The notes under the pieces: model-generated | What the model saw: only the letters and a program-made list of their open reading frames with translations | Database searches by the model: none | Told to the model about the DNA's origin: nothing | DNA from: Planctomycetota bacterium | GTDB taxonomy: Bacteria; Planctomycetota; UBA1135; UBA2386 | Direction of reading: 5' to 3' | DNA length: 64,000 bases | Assembly (NCBI GenBank): GCA_020638655.1 | Contig: JACKIC010000004.1 | Coordinates: forward strand, 372,001 to 436,000 | Position numbers and translations under genes: made by a program | Shown here: one piece after another, positions 8,282-19,922 of the stretch | How positions within the stretch are numbered: position 1 is the first letter of the stretch | How the letters are laid out: each line of letters begins with the position of its first letter

Positions 8282-9034
8282 ATGACGGACGTCGGTGACC
8301 GCTCCGCGTGGCTGGCGCGCATGGCGCCGGGCCAGTTCCGTCACCTGTTCGACCACCTGGCCGGAACGCTGTTCTTCGCCAAGGATCGCCAGTTGCACCT
8401 GGTGATGGGCAACCTCGCGTTCGTGCGGCGCTGCGGCCTGCAGCACGAAGCGCAGCTCGTCGGGCTCCGCGACGAGATGATCTTTCCGCCGCGCCTCGCG
8501 GCCAAGTATCGGCGCGACGACCTGCGGGTGCTCGCCGAGGGCAAACCGCTGCTGGGGCTGATCGAGCTGTTCCCGAGCGCCGCGGGGCGGCCGGAGTGGT
8601 TCGTGACCGACAAGCTGCCGCTGCTCGACCGGGACGGCGCGGTCTGCGGGCTGTGCGGCATCGTGCGCAGCTACGAGGAGCAGCGCGCCGCGATCGCGCC
8701 CTACCTCGAGCTCGCGGCCGTCGCCGACCACCTCAAGCAGAACTACCGCGAGCCGCTCGACGTGGCGCGCCTGGCGCGCATGGCCGGGCTGTCGGTGCGG
8801 CAGTTCGAGCGCAAGTTCCGCAGCACCTTCCAGACCACGCCGCGCGGCTACCTGATGCAGATGCGCGTGATCCGCGCCTGCGAGCTGCTGCAGGGCTCGA
8901 GCCTGCCGATCACGGAGATCGCGCTCGCCGCGGGCTTCTACGACCACAGCGACTTCGCGCGGCACTTCCGCAAGCAGATGGGGCTGTCGGCGAGCGCCTA
9001 CCGGCGCTCCGCGGCCAACCCGTCGGGCGGCTGA
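8282..9034 (+). CDS. AraC-family transcription regulator with N-terminal PAS-like domain
   Basis: 250 residues. Residues 10-125 form a PAS-like sensor ('LTFFAKDRQ'-type opening, seen here as 'GTLFFAKDRQLHLVMGN', and 'KLPLLDRDGAVCGLCGIVRSY'). Residues 145-245 are a standard AraC/XylS pair of HTH motifs: 'LARMAGLSVRQFERKFRSTF' and 'ITEIALAAGFYDHSDFARHF'. It has no signal peptide and acts in the cytoplasm. ATG 8282 immediately follows the direct-repeat operator and has no SD, so transcription may start very close to the ATG. The likely role is local control of the divergent ThuA-dehydrogenase gene, and perhaps the POT transporter 57 bp downstream. The ligand is unknown. Confidence 0.9.
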   Translation: MTDVGDRSAWLARMAPGQFRHLFDHLAGTLFFAKDRQLHLVMGNLAFVRRCGLQHEAQLVGLRDEMIFPPRLAAKYRRDDLRVLAEGKPLLGLIELFPSAAGRPEWFVTDKLPLLDRDGAVCGLCGIVRSYEEQRAAIAPYLELAAVADHLKQNYREPLDVARLARMAGLSVRQFERKFRSTFQTTPRGYLMQMRVIRACELLQGSSLPITEIALAAGFYDHSDFARHFRKQMGLSASAYRRSAANPSGG

Positions 9035-9091
9035 CCCGACTCGGGCTGTTCGCGCTTGCCTTGGCCCGGCCACTGCGGCCACAGTGCGCCG

Positions 9092-10624
9092 ATGACGTCC
9101 GAGAACCCGCAGGCCGCCGCCTTGGATCCCCGTCTCGCTGCCATCCGCAACTTCGAGGGCAAGTATCCGCGGCAGCTGTGGTGGCTGTTCCTGTCGGAGA
9201 TGTGGGAGCGCTTCTGCTTCTACGGCATGCGCGGCGTGCTCACGGTGTTCATGGTCAAGAAGCTGCTGATGGCCGAGGACACGGCCAACCTGCAGTACGG
9301 CGCGATCCAGGCGTTCGTCTACACGATGACCTTCGTCGGCGGCTTCTTCGCCGACAAGGTGCTCGGCTTCCGCAAGTCGATCGGCTGGGGCGGTCTGCTG
9401 ATGGTGGTCGGCAGCTTCACCGTCGCCGGCGGCCTGATGTTCAGCGACGCGCCCAAGGACCTGTTCTTCCTCGGCACGAGCATCTCGATCGTCGGCACCG
9501 GCTTCTTCAAACCGAACATCTCGGGCGTCGTCGGCCTGCTCTACCACGACGGCGACAAGCGCCGCGACGCGGGCTTCGGCCTGTTCTACTCGGGCATCAA
9601 CCTCGGCGCCGCGCTCGGCGGTTACCTGTGCGTGACCCTCGGCGAGAACTACGGCTGGCAGTGGGCCTTCGCCAGCGCCGGCTTCGCGATGATGGCGGGT
9701 GTGATCGTGTTCGGTCTGACCGCGCACACGCTCGGTCCGCTCGGCTTCTCACCGCTGGTTCCCGAGGGCACCGTCGCGACGCCGGCGGCGCGCAACAAGA
9801 TCCTCGGGGTCTACATCGGCTCGTTGCTGTCGATCCCGCTGATCCTGCTGCTCGTCAGCAAGAGCGAGTTGACCGACCGCTTCATGTACACGGTCGGCCC
9901 GCTGGCGCTGATCTACTTCTTCTACGACATGCGCACGTGCACCCGGATCGAGGTGCAGAAGCTGATGGCGGCGCTCGTGTTCATCGTCTTCTCGATCTTC
10001 TTCTGGGCGTTCTTCGAGCAGAGCGGCGGCTCGCTGGCGCTGGTCGCGACGAACAACGTGACGTCGGGCTCCCTGATGGGCGGCGTCGAGGTGACCGGCA
10101 TCCAGGTCAACAACACGGCCAATTCGCTGTTCGTGATCTTCTTCAGCCCGCTGCTCGGCCTGCTTTGGATGTGGATGAAGAAGGCGGAGCCCAACACCGT
10201 GGTGAAGTTCGGGCTGGGCTTCCTGTTCCTGGGCGGCGCGTTCGCGGTGTTCCACAGCCTGATCGGCTTCGCCGACGAGAGCGGCAAGACGTCGCTGCTG
10301 ATCTTCACCATGGCCTACCTGGTGATGACGATCGGCGAACTGTGCCTGTCGCCGATCGGCCTCTCGGCGATGACCCGCCTCGCGCCCAAGCGCATGTTCG
10401 GACTGATCATGGGGCTGTGGTTCCTGGCCAGCGCCTACGGCCAGTACCTCGCGGGTGTGCTCGGCGCCGGCATGGCGAGCGTCGACGAGAACGCGCCGCC
10501 GCTGCAACGCCTGCAGGGTTACACCGACGGTTACTGGCAGCTGGCGATCTACGCCGTCATCTGCGGCGTGGTCATGATCGCGATCTCGCCCTTCGTGCGT
10601 AAGTTGATGCACGACGAGAAGTAG
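9092..10624 (+). CDS. POT/PTR2-family proton-coupled peptide transporter
   Basis: 510 residues with about 12-14 membrane segments. The POT signature E-x-x-E-R-F-x-x-Y appears as 'EMWERFCFYGMRG', and the second family signature as 'GTGFFKPNISGVVG'. These major-facilitator proteins import di- and tripeptides with protons across the inner membrane. ATG 9092 (MTSENPQ) fits the family N-terminus better than the ATG 12 codons upstream, whose residues look non-conserved. A strong hairpin follows the stop. With the amidohydrolase and the AraC gene nearby it could take part in peptide scavenging, but an operon link is not shown. Confidence 0.92.
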   Translation: MTSENPQAAALDPRLAAIRNFEGKYPRQLWWLFLSEMWERFCFYGMRGVLTVFMVKKLLMAEDTANLQYGAIQAFVYTMTFVGGFFADKVLGFRKSIGWGGLLMVVGSFTVAGGLMFSDAPKDLFFLGTSISIVGTGFFKPNISGVVGLLYHDGDKRRDAGFGLFYSGINLGAALGGYLCVTLGENYGWQWAFASAGFAMMAGVIVFGLTAHTLGPLGFSPLVPEGTVATPAARNKILGVYIGSLLSIPLILLLVSKSELTDRFMYTVGPLALIYFFYDMRTCTRIEVQKLMAALVFIVFSIFFWAFFEQSGGSLALVATNNVTSGSLMGGVEVTGIQVNNTANSLFVIFFSPLLGLLWMWMKKAEPNTVVKFGLGFLFLGGAFAVFHSLIGFADESGKTSLLIFTMAYLVMTIGELCLSPIGLSAMTRLAPKRMFGLIMGLWFLASAYGQYLAGVLGAGMASVDENAPPLQRLQGYTDGYWQLAIYAVICGVVMIAISPFVRKLMHDEK

Positions 10625-10634
10625 CGGAGCCCGG

Positions 10635-10659
10635 TCGGGGCGGGGCCAGGCCGCCCCGA
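10635..10659 (+). terminator. hairpin after the POT transporter
   Basis: TCGGGGCGG (10635-10643) pairs perfectly with CCGCCCCGA (10651-10659) around a 7-nt loop, starting 11 bases after the stop codon. No run of T follows, so it may be a weak or Rho-assisted terminator or an RNA-stability hairpin. Confidence 0.5.
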
Positions 10660-10780
10660 AATCCTCTGCAGCCGCGGGAGCGAGTTCGGGCTCCGCTCGT
10701 CGTCGCGCCCGCGTCCCGGCCGCCCCGCGCGTCGCGGCGGCGGTGCGATGGCGCACCCTGAACCCCAGAGCAGAGCCATG

Positions 10781-11224
10781 TTCATCGGTCGTGTTTGTGC
10801 CCTTGCGGTCTGCGCGGCCCTCGCCGCCCCCGCGTTCGCCCAGAAGCCAGCCCACCCCAAGCCGTCCGCCAAGCCGGCGGCGAGCGCCCCGGCCGCCAAG
10901 CCGCACTCGTTCGCCGTCGTCAAGGACGGGGACGCCCTGCAGGTGCTGGACAAGGCCGACGTGGCCACCAGGCAGAAGGCTCTGGACGCCGAATACGCGG
11001 CGGCGATGAAGCGCTTCGAGGAGGCCAAGAAGGCCGCCGAGGCGGCCAAGCAACCGTTCGCCGAGAAGACGCCGCAGAAGCCGCACCTCGCGGTCGTGGC
11101 GTCGTTCCCATCGAAGACTGCTGCCGAGGCGGCGATGAAGAAGATGGAGGACGAGCAGGCCAAGAAGGAGAAGGGCAAGGGCGACGCCGAGCACGGCAAG
11201 CCCGCGCCGCAGAAGAAGGGCTGA
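10781..11224 (+). CDS. small secreted Ala/Lys-rich coiled-coil protein
   Basis: 147 residues from ATG 10781 (MFIGRVCALAVC...), which gives a clean signal peptide cut after 'AFA'; an ATG 11 codons upstream would bury it. The mature part starts with a Pro/Ala/Lys linker, then 'SFAVVKDGDALQVLDKADV', then a charged helical segment rich in EAKKAAEAAK-type heptads, and ends in a Lys-rich tail. No domain is recognised. It is probably a periplasmic coiled-coil protein. Confidence 0.65.
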   Translation, partial: FIGRVCALAVCAALAAPAFAQKPAHPKPSAKPAASAPAAKPHSFAVVKDGDALQVLDKADVATRQKALDAEYAAAMKRFEEAKKAAEAAKQPFAEKTPQKPHLAVVASFPSKTAAEAAMKKMEDEQAKKEKGKGDAEHGKPAPQKKG

Positions 11225-11270
11225 GGCTGCCGGTCGCCCCGCGCGGCCCTTCCGGCGCTAACCTTCCGGC

Positions 11271-11669
11271 ATGCGATCGACGGGTCGGACCTCGCGGTGG
11301 TATCCGCTGCAGTGGCTGCTGGCCGTGCCCGCCCTGCTCGTCCATGGCGGGTTCTTCGCGATGGCGCTGCTGTGGGTGCTCACCGAGAGCAGCCCACTGC
11401 GGCAGCTGCAGAACCCTCTCTGCTGGGGCTCGTTCGCCGGTGTCGGTGTCGCGGTAGCGGCGCTGCCCGCGGTCGATCGTCGCCTGCGCGGCAGCGCGGC
11501 CCGCTGGCTGGCGGCGCCGTTCCTGATCACCTTCGCGGTGTTCGTCGCATCCGCCGGGGAGGTCATCGGGCGCGTCGGCCCTTGGTACCAGGTCGCCCTG
11601 GTCGATACCGGGCTCTGTGGTCTCCTGGTCGCGCGGTATCTCGTCGCGCCTGGCGGGGAGGTCGTCTAG
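11271..11669 (+). CDS. small integral membrane protein, unknown function
   Basis: 132 residues with four hydrophobic stretches (about 13-35, 50-67, 77-96 and 105-123) separated by short Arg-rich loops, consistent with a four-helix inner-membrane protein. No motif is recognised. It ends 7 bases before the start of the PHP lipoprotein, so the two are probably co-transcribed. Confidence 0.6.
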   Translation: MRSTGRTSRWYPLQWLLAVPALLVHGGFFAMALLWVLTESSPLRQLQNPLCWGSFAGVGVAVAALPAVDRRLRGSAARWLAAPFLITFAVFVASAGEVIGRVGPWYQVALVDTGLCGLLVARYLVAPGGEVV

Positions 11670-11676
11670 CGCGCCC

Positions 11677-12807
11677 ATGCGAACGAGACCATTGCGCCTG
11701 TTGCCTGCCCTCGCTGCGGCGCTGTCGTTGCTCGTGACTTCCGGTTGCTCGGTGTTCACGACGATGTACGAGACGCCGGGACCCAAGCCGCACGTGCGGC
11801 CGCTGCCGGTCGAGGGCACGGGGCTGTTCGACTACAAGGGCGTGCTGCACTGCCACGGCTACCTGTCGCACGACAGCGACGGCACGATCGAGGAGATCGT
11901 CGCGGCGGCGCGCAACGCGCACGTCGACTTCGTCGGCATGACCGACCACCAGACCGACGCGTCGATCCGCGACGGGCAGCGCGGTGTGGTCGACGGCGTC
12001 CTCTTCCTCGTCGGCTGCGAGCAGCGGTCGCCGCAGGGCACGGTGCTGGCGCTCGGTCTGCGCGAGCCGATCAAGCGCTGGCAGCACGCGGGGCTGCTCG
12101 CCAAGGACGCTGCCGCGCAGGGCGGCGTCGCGTTCTTGTGCCACGCCGAGAGCTGGAAGGACTGGGACGTCGCCGGCATGACCGGCGTCGAGATCGTCAA
12201 TCTGCACGCCGGCGCCAACGCCAGGCCCAAGGCCGGCACGCTGTTCACCGCGCTGCTGATGCCGCTGCGGCAGTTGTTCGAGCACCTGTGTTATCGCGAC
12301 GCCGAGATCTTCCGCAACTGGGACCGGCAGCTGGCCGCGCGCCACCCGTTCACGCCGATCGGCGGCGACGACGCGCACGCCAACATCAGCGCGCTGGTCA
12401 GCACGATCGGCACCTACGACGAGGTGTTCCTGACCCTGAGCACGCACGTGCTCGCGCCCGAACTCAGCGAGGAGACCGTGCTCGAGGCGCTGCGGCTGGG
12501 CCGCACCTACGTCGCGTTCGACATCTTCGGCGAGGGCTGCGGCTTCGACTTCCGCGCCGTCGACGCGCAGGGCGTACACGTCGTCGGCTCGACCGTGCCC
12601 GCGTCGCCGGAACTGCAGCTGCGTGTGGCGGTGCCGAGCGAGGGGCACATCCAGCTGCGTCGCGATGGCGAGGTCGTGCGTGAAGTGGTGGGCCGCGAGG
12701 CGGTCGTCGACGACCCCGAACCCGGCGTGTGGCGCGTCGAGGTGCACACCGCGGCGGGTTCGCCGTGGTTGTTCTCGAGCTCGATCAAGGTCACCGCGGG
12801 GTCGTGA
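11677..12807 (+). CDS. PHP-domain lipoprotein (putative metal-dependent phosphoesterase)
   Basis: 376 residues from ATG 11677. The signal ends in the lipobox VTSGC with Cys24 as the lipidation site. The polymerase-and-histidinol-phosphatase (PHP) metal motifs follow: H58-C-H60 in 'LHCHGYLSHDSDG', D90-H91 in 'MTDHQTD', a later 'CHAESW', and 'GGDDAHAN'. About 70 C-terminal residues look beta-rich. PHP domains are trinuclear metal phosphoesterases; a lipid-anchored extracytoplasmic form suggests turnover of phosphorylated envelope or nutrient molecules. It starts just after the small membrane protein, probably in one operon with it. Confidence 0.85.
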   Translation: MRTRPLRLLPALAAALSLLVTSGCSVFTTMYETPGPKPHVRPLPVEGTGLFDYKGVLHCHGYLSHDSDGTIEEIVAAARNAHVDFVGMTDHQTDASIRDGQRGVVDGVLFLVGCEQRSPQGTVLALGLREPIKRWQHAGLLAKDAAAQGGVAFLCHAESWKDWDVAGMTGVEIVNLHAGANARPKAGTLFTALLMPLRQLFEHLCYRDAEIFRNWDRQLAARHPFTPIGGDDAHANISALVSTIGTYDEVFLTLSTHVLAPELSEETVLEALRLGRTYVAFDIFGEGCGFDFRAVDAQGVHVVGSTVPASPELQLRVAVPSEGHIQLRRDGEVVREVVGREAVVDDPEPGVWRVEVHTAAGSPWLFSSSIKVTAGS

Positions 12808-12856
12808 TCACTCAGATCGATGCGGTTTCGCCGCGGCGCGCCGCTACCGTGCGCCG

Positions 12857-13084
12857 ATGACCAAGATCACCGTCAACAACAACGGCCCGCTGCGCATCGA
12901 AGGCGAGTTCCACATCGCCGACGCCGCGGGCAAGGACTTCGGCCTCGCCGGCCGCACCGTCATCTCGCTGTGCCGCTGCGGCCTGTCCGAGAACAAGCCG
13001 TTCTGCGACGGCCAGCACGCGCGCCAGGGTTGGCAGTCGACGTGCGAAGCGCGCGAGCTGCCGCCGCCCAAGCCCAAGGCCTGA
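12857..13084 (+). CDS. CDGSH-type iron-sulfur protein
   Basis: 75 residues carrying the 2Fe-2S ligands of the CDGSH family: C39, C41, C50 and H54 in 'CRCGLSENKPFCDGQH' (consensus C-x-C-x2-S/T-x3-P-x-C-D-G-S/A/T-H, here with Gln in place of Ser). The single short domain, with 'HIADAAGKDFGLAGRTVISL' before it, matches the bacterial one-motif MitoNEET-like group. It is probably cytosolic and may transfer electrons or clusters. It starts 50 bases after the PHP gene and converges on an aldo/keto reductase. Confidence 0.92.
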   Translation: MTKITVNNNGPLRIEGEFHIADAAGKDFGLAGRTVISLCRCGLSENKPFCDGQHARQGWQSTCEARELPPPKPKA

Positions 13085-13102
13085 GGCGCGGTCCGCCGTG
13101 AC

Positions 13103-14020
13103 TCAACTGGCCGGCGGGTTCCACCACACGTCCCCCTTGCCGGCGATCGCCGCCGCGGCTTCGGCGCGGATCGCCGCGAGCTGACCGGGCGACAGCGGCG
13201 CGAACGTGCGCGCCGCGGCCCACGCTGCGTCCTGCTCGTTGGGGAACGACAGCCCGAGCAGGGCCACGTCGGGGTCGATGGTCAGCGTGTAGTGCACACA
13301 CTGCTGCACGGTCAGGGTCGGCAGCGTCGGCGTCGTCGCGCCGCCACCCGAGCTGGTCTTGCCGCGCGGTCGCGCCGCCAGCGGCTGCTGGTAGCCGATC
13401 GTGTCGCCGAGCAGCTTGCCGGCGCCGAACGTCTTGAAGCACACCGTGCCGACGCCGCGGGCCCTGGCCAGCGGCAGGACCTCGGTCTCGTAGCGGCGGT
13501 CGACGAACGGGCCGATCGGGAACATCACGACGTCGCACGCGCCGCTCTCGATCGCGACCCGCAGGACGTCCGGGTGGTGGCTGCTGAGGCCGCGGAAGCG
13601 CAGCTGCCCGGCCGCCGCGGCCGCGCGCAGCTGGTCGAAGCCGCCGCCGGGCGCGAGCAACTGCTGCAGGTCCTCGAGCCGGCTGCAGGCGTGGAACGCG
13701 AACAGGTCGACCTGTTCGAGCTGCAGCCGCCGCAGGCTGGCTTCGATCTGCGGCGCGACGGGTCGGTCGAGGTGGTCGATCTTGTCGATCACGAACACGC
13801 CGTCGCGGCGCCCGCACAGGGCCGCGCCGACGATCTCCTCGCTGTAGCCGTCTTCGTATCCCGGAGCGGTGTCGACGAGGTTGAGCCCCTGGTCGAGCGC
13901 GCGCCGCAGCGTGTCGACGCAGGTGGCGAGCGGCAGCTGGCGGTCGGCGAGGTCGCCGATGCCCAGGCGCGTGGCGACGAAGCCGGTGCGGCCGAGTTCG
14001 CGGCGGGGCGAGAAGGTCAT
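13103..14020 (-). CDS. aldo/keto reductase
   Basis: 305 residues from ATG 14018-14020, starting with the family opening 'RRELGRTGFVATRLGIG'. The catalytic tetrad is visible: D50 and Y55 in 'VDTAPGYEDGYSEE', K80 in 'FVIDKIDH' and H110 in 'FAFHACSR'. This is the short-chain class resembling L-galactose dehydrogenase and YdjG-type reductases, NAD(P)H-dependent and cytoplasmic. The usual (beta/alpha)8 length is present. It is divergent from recQ. The substrate is unknown. Confidence 0.9.
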   Translation of the reverse strand: MTFSPRRELGRTGFVATRLGIGDLADRQLPLATCVDTLRRALDQGLNLVDTAPGYEDGYSEEIVGAALCGRRDGVFVIDKIDHLDRPVAPQIEASLRRLQLEQVDLFAFHACSRLEDLQQLLAPGGGFDQLRAAAAAGQLRFRGLSSHHPDVLRVAIESGACDVVMFPIGPFVDRRYETEVLPLARARGVGTVCFKTFGAGKLLGDTIGYQQPLAARPRGKTSSGGGATTPTLPTLTVQQCVHYTLTIDPDVALLGLSFPNEQDAAWAAARTFAPLSPGQLAAIRAEAAAAIAGKGDVWWNPPAS

Positions 14021-14118
14021 CGTGCGCGGCAATCTATCGCGCGATGCGCTGCACCGTCGCAGAATTGCCGGCGGCTCGTGCTGGCACCGGCGCGCAACAT
14101 GGCTACACCAGTGCGCCC

Positions 14119-16431
<2,313 letters not shown>

Positions 16432-16437
16432 CGCGGC

Positions 16438-18375
16438 TCAGCGCAACGCGTCGGCTTGCGCGTTCGCGCCCAGCGCACGCAGCTCGTTCGCGAGCGAGGC
16501 GCGGACGTCGCCGATCGACAGCCCCGCCCGTTCGCACAGCGTGGCCGCGCGCGCCACGACCCGCTCCGGCGGCGTCTTCTGCAGCAGGCCCCCAGCCGCC
16601 TTGGCGAAGCCGCGGCGCACCTGCTCGAACGACGGCATGCGCCGCAGCAGCTCCGCGGACAGTTCGACCGCGCGTTCGTATCGCTGCATGCCGAGCAGGG
16701 CGTCGATGGCGCGCAGGCGCGTCTCGAACGCGTCGGGCGTGCGCTGCAGCACCCACTCCGCCTGTTGCAGGCACTCGGGCCATCGCTGCAGGGCCGCGAG
16801 CGTCGACGCCAGGGTCGCGCGGCCGTCGTAGTAGTCCGGGTCCAGCTCGACGGCGCGCTGCACCAGCGGCAACGCGTCGGCGGCGCGGCCCTGCTGCAGG
16901 TGCAGCGCGGCGAGGTTGCGCAGGTTGCTCGCGTAGTCGGCCTTGATCGCGTGGGCCGCCTCGTAGTAGCGGCGCGCCGCGTCGAGGTCGTTGCGCCGGT
17001 GGGCGACGGCGCCCAGGTTGGCGAGCGACTCGTAGCTGCGCGGATCGATTGCCAGGGCCCGCTCGCTGAACTGCACCGTCGCCTCGAGGTCGCCGCCGGC
17101 GAACGCGTTGCCGCCCAGGTTGACGAGCGCGACCACCGACCGCGGATTGCAGCGCAGCGTCGCCTGCCACAGCGTCACCTCGTCGCGGTAGTGGGGCAGC
17201 TGCCGCGCGGTGAGCACGAGCAGCGCCGTCGCCACGGCGCCGCCGAGCGCCGTCGGTGCGCGCGCCGGCCACGAGCGCGGCACGCAGCGCACCAGCAGCG
17301 CCGCCGCGGCCGCGATCATCGCGACGCTGGCGTGATACTGGAAGTGATCGGCGACGAACGAGAAGCGGAACGGGTACACGTCGAAGAAGCCGATGGCGGG
17401 TACCAGCGTGCCGCCGAACAGCAGCATGGCCGCCAGCGGGCCGCGGCCGATGCGGCGCCGCTGCCACCACGCCAGCAGCGGCGCCGCGACGGCGGTCAGC
17501 ACGAACGACCACTGCAGGAGGCTGCCGGTGTCGAGCTGCCAGCGCGGGTAGTTGAAGCACAGCGGCCACGGCCACAGCAGCGAACCGAGGTAGAACCAGA
17601 CGGCGCGGCCGGCGATCAGCAGGCGCTGCAGCGGTTCGAGGTGCAACGCCGCGGCGGCGCCGACGTGCGTCGCCTCGAGGTGCACGGTGAACCAGCCGAG
17701 CGCGGCGCCGAGCACGAACCACGGCGCCGTCGCGCGCAGCTCGCGCGCCCCGATGCGCCCGTGCCGCCACCACAGCACCACCAGCAGCGCCGCGGGCAGC
17801 GACGCGGCCACCGTCTTGCTCAGCAGGGCGGCGACGAACCACGCCGTCGCGCGCCACCAGCCGCGCGGAGCGAGCCCCTCGTGCCAGCGCAGGAACGCGC
17901 GCGCCGCGAGCAGGTAGCAGAGCAGCGACAGCACGTTCTTGCGTTCGGTCACCCAGGCCACCGACTCGACGTGCACGGGATGCACCGCGAACCACAGCGC
18001 GCCGAGCAGCGCGCCCGGGACGGCCAGTCGCGAGAGCACGCGCCAGAGCACCACGGCCGAGCCCGCGTGCAGCAGCACGTTGACCACGTGATAGCCGAGC
18101 GGGTCCGTGCCCCAGAGCCGATACTCGAGCCAGAAGGTCGTGTGGACGAGCGGGTAGTACTGCGGCAGCGAGGTCGGCTCGAACCAGATGCGCCACAGGC
18201 CCGGCAAGGTGCGCAGCACCGGGTTCTGGGTGACGTAGTCGTCGTCGTCCCAGACGAAGCCGCAGCCGGTGACTCCGGCGTAGGCGACCAGGACCGCGAC
18301 CACGAGCAGGGCCGCGCCGAGCCAGCGGGTGTGGCGCACGGTCACGAGCGTAGCGATGGCGGCGGTGAGGGCCAC
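16438..18375 (-). CDS. TMTC-like membrane glycosyltransferase with C-terminal TPRs
   Basis: 645 residues. About ten membrane helices fill residues 15-400. The first luminal/periplasmic loop carries 'FVWDDDDYVTQNPVL', the acidic motif of GT-C enzymes of the TMTC family, and 'HPVHVESVAWVTERKN' is a hallmark of that family. Residues 405-600 are at least five tetratricopeptide repeats ('ALVNLGGNAFAGGDLEATVQFSERALAIDPR' is split here only by repeat boundaries). Eukaryotic TMTCs transfer mannose from a dolichol lipid; bacterial relatives are common in Planctomycetes and are probably protein O-glycosyltransferases using a polyprenyl sugar donor. It is divergent from glpK. Confidence 0.82.
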   Translation of the reverse strand: MALTAAIATLVTVRHTRWLGAALLVVAVLVAYAGVTGCGFVWDDDDYVTQNPVLRTLPGLWRIWFEPTSLPQYYPLVHTTFWLEYRLWGTDPLGYHVVNVLLHAGSAVVLWRVLSRLAVPGALLGALWFAVHPVHVESVAWVTERKNVLSLLCYLLAARAFLRWHEGLAPRGWWRATAWFVAALLSKTVAASLPAALLVVLWWRHGRIGARELRATAPWFVLGAALGWFTVHLEATHVGAAAALHLEPLQRLLIAGRAVWFYLGSLLWPWPLCFNYPRWQLDTGSLLQWSFVLTAVAAPLLAWWQRRRIGRGPLAAMLLFGGTLVPAIGFFDVYPFRFSFVADHFQYHASVAMIAAAAALLVRCVPRSWPARAPTALGGAVATALLVLTARQLPHYRDEVTLWQATLRCNPRSVVALVNLGGNAFAGGDLEATVQFSERALAIDPRSYESLANLGAVAHRRNDLDAARRYYEAAHAIKADYASNLRNLAALHLQQGRAADALPLVQRAVELDPDYYDGRATLASTLAALQRWPECLQQAEWVLQRTPDAFETRLRAIDALLGMQRYERAVELSAELLRRMPSFEQVRRGFAKAAGGLLQKTPPERVVARAATLCERAGLSIGDVRASLANELRALGANAQADALR

Positions 18376-18430
18376 GTTCGCCTGTGCCGAGGTTGCCGAA
18401 CGACCCGCGCCGCGGGACGCTCACCGGGCC

Positions 18431-19903
<1,473 letters not shown>

Positions 19904-19922
19904 GCCGCCCTGCCCGGACCCG

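Noticed and set aside
8177..9727. Upstream extension of the ThuA-dehydrogenase frame to about 9727
   Set aside because: The extra 517 residues lie antisense to the AraC and POT genes and have no homology; a signal peptide starts at GTG 8176.
14044..14118. ATG 14044 as the recQ start
   Set aside because: Adds 25 residues without family support and leaves only 23 bp to the divergent gene's start; GTG 14119 matches the usual RecQ start distance, though this is not proven.
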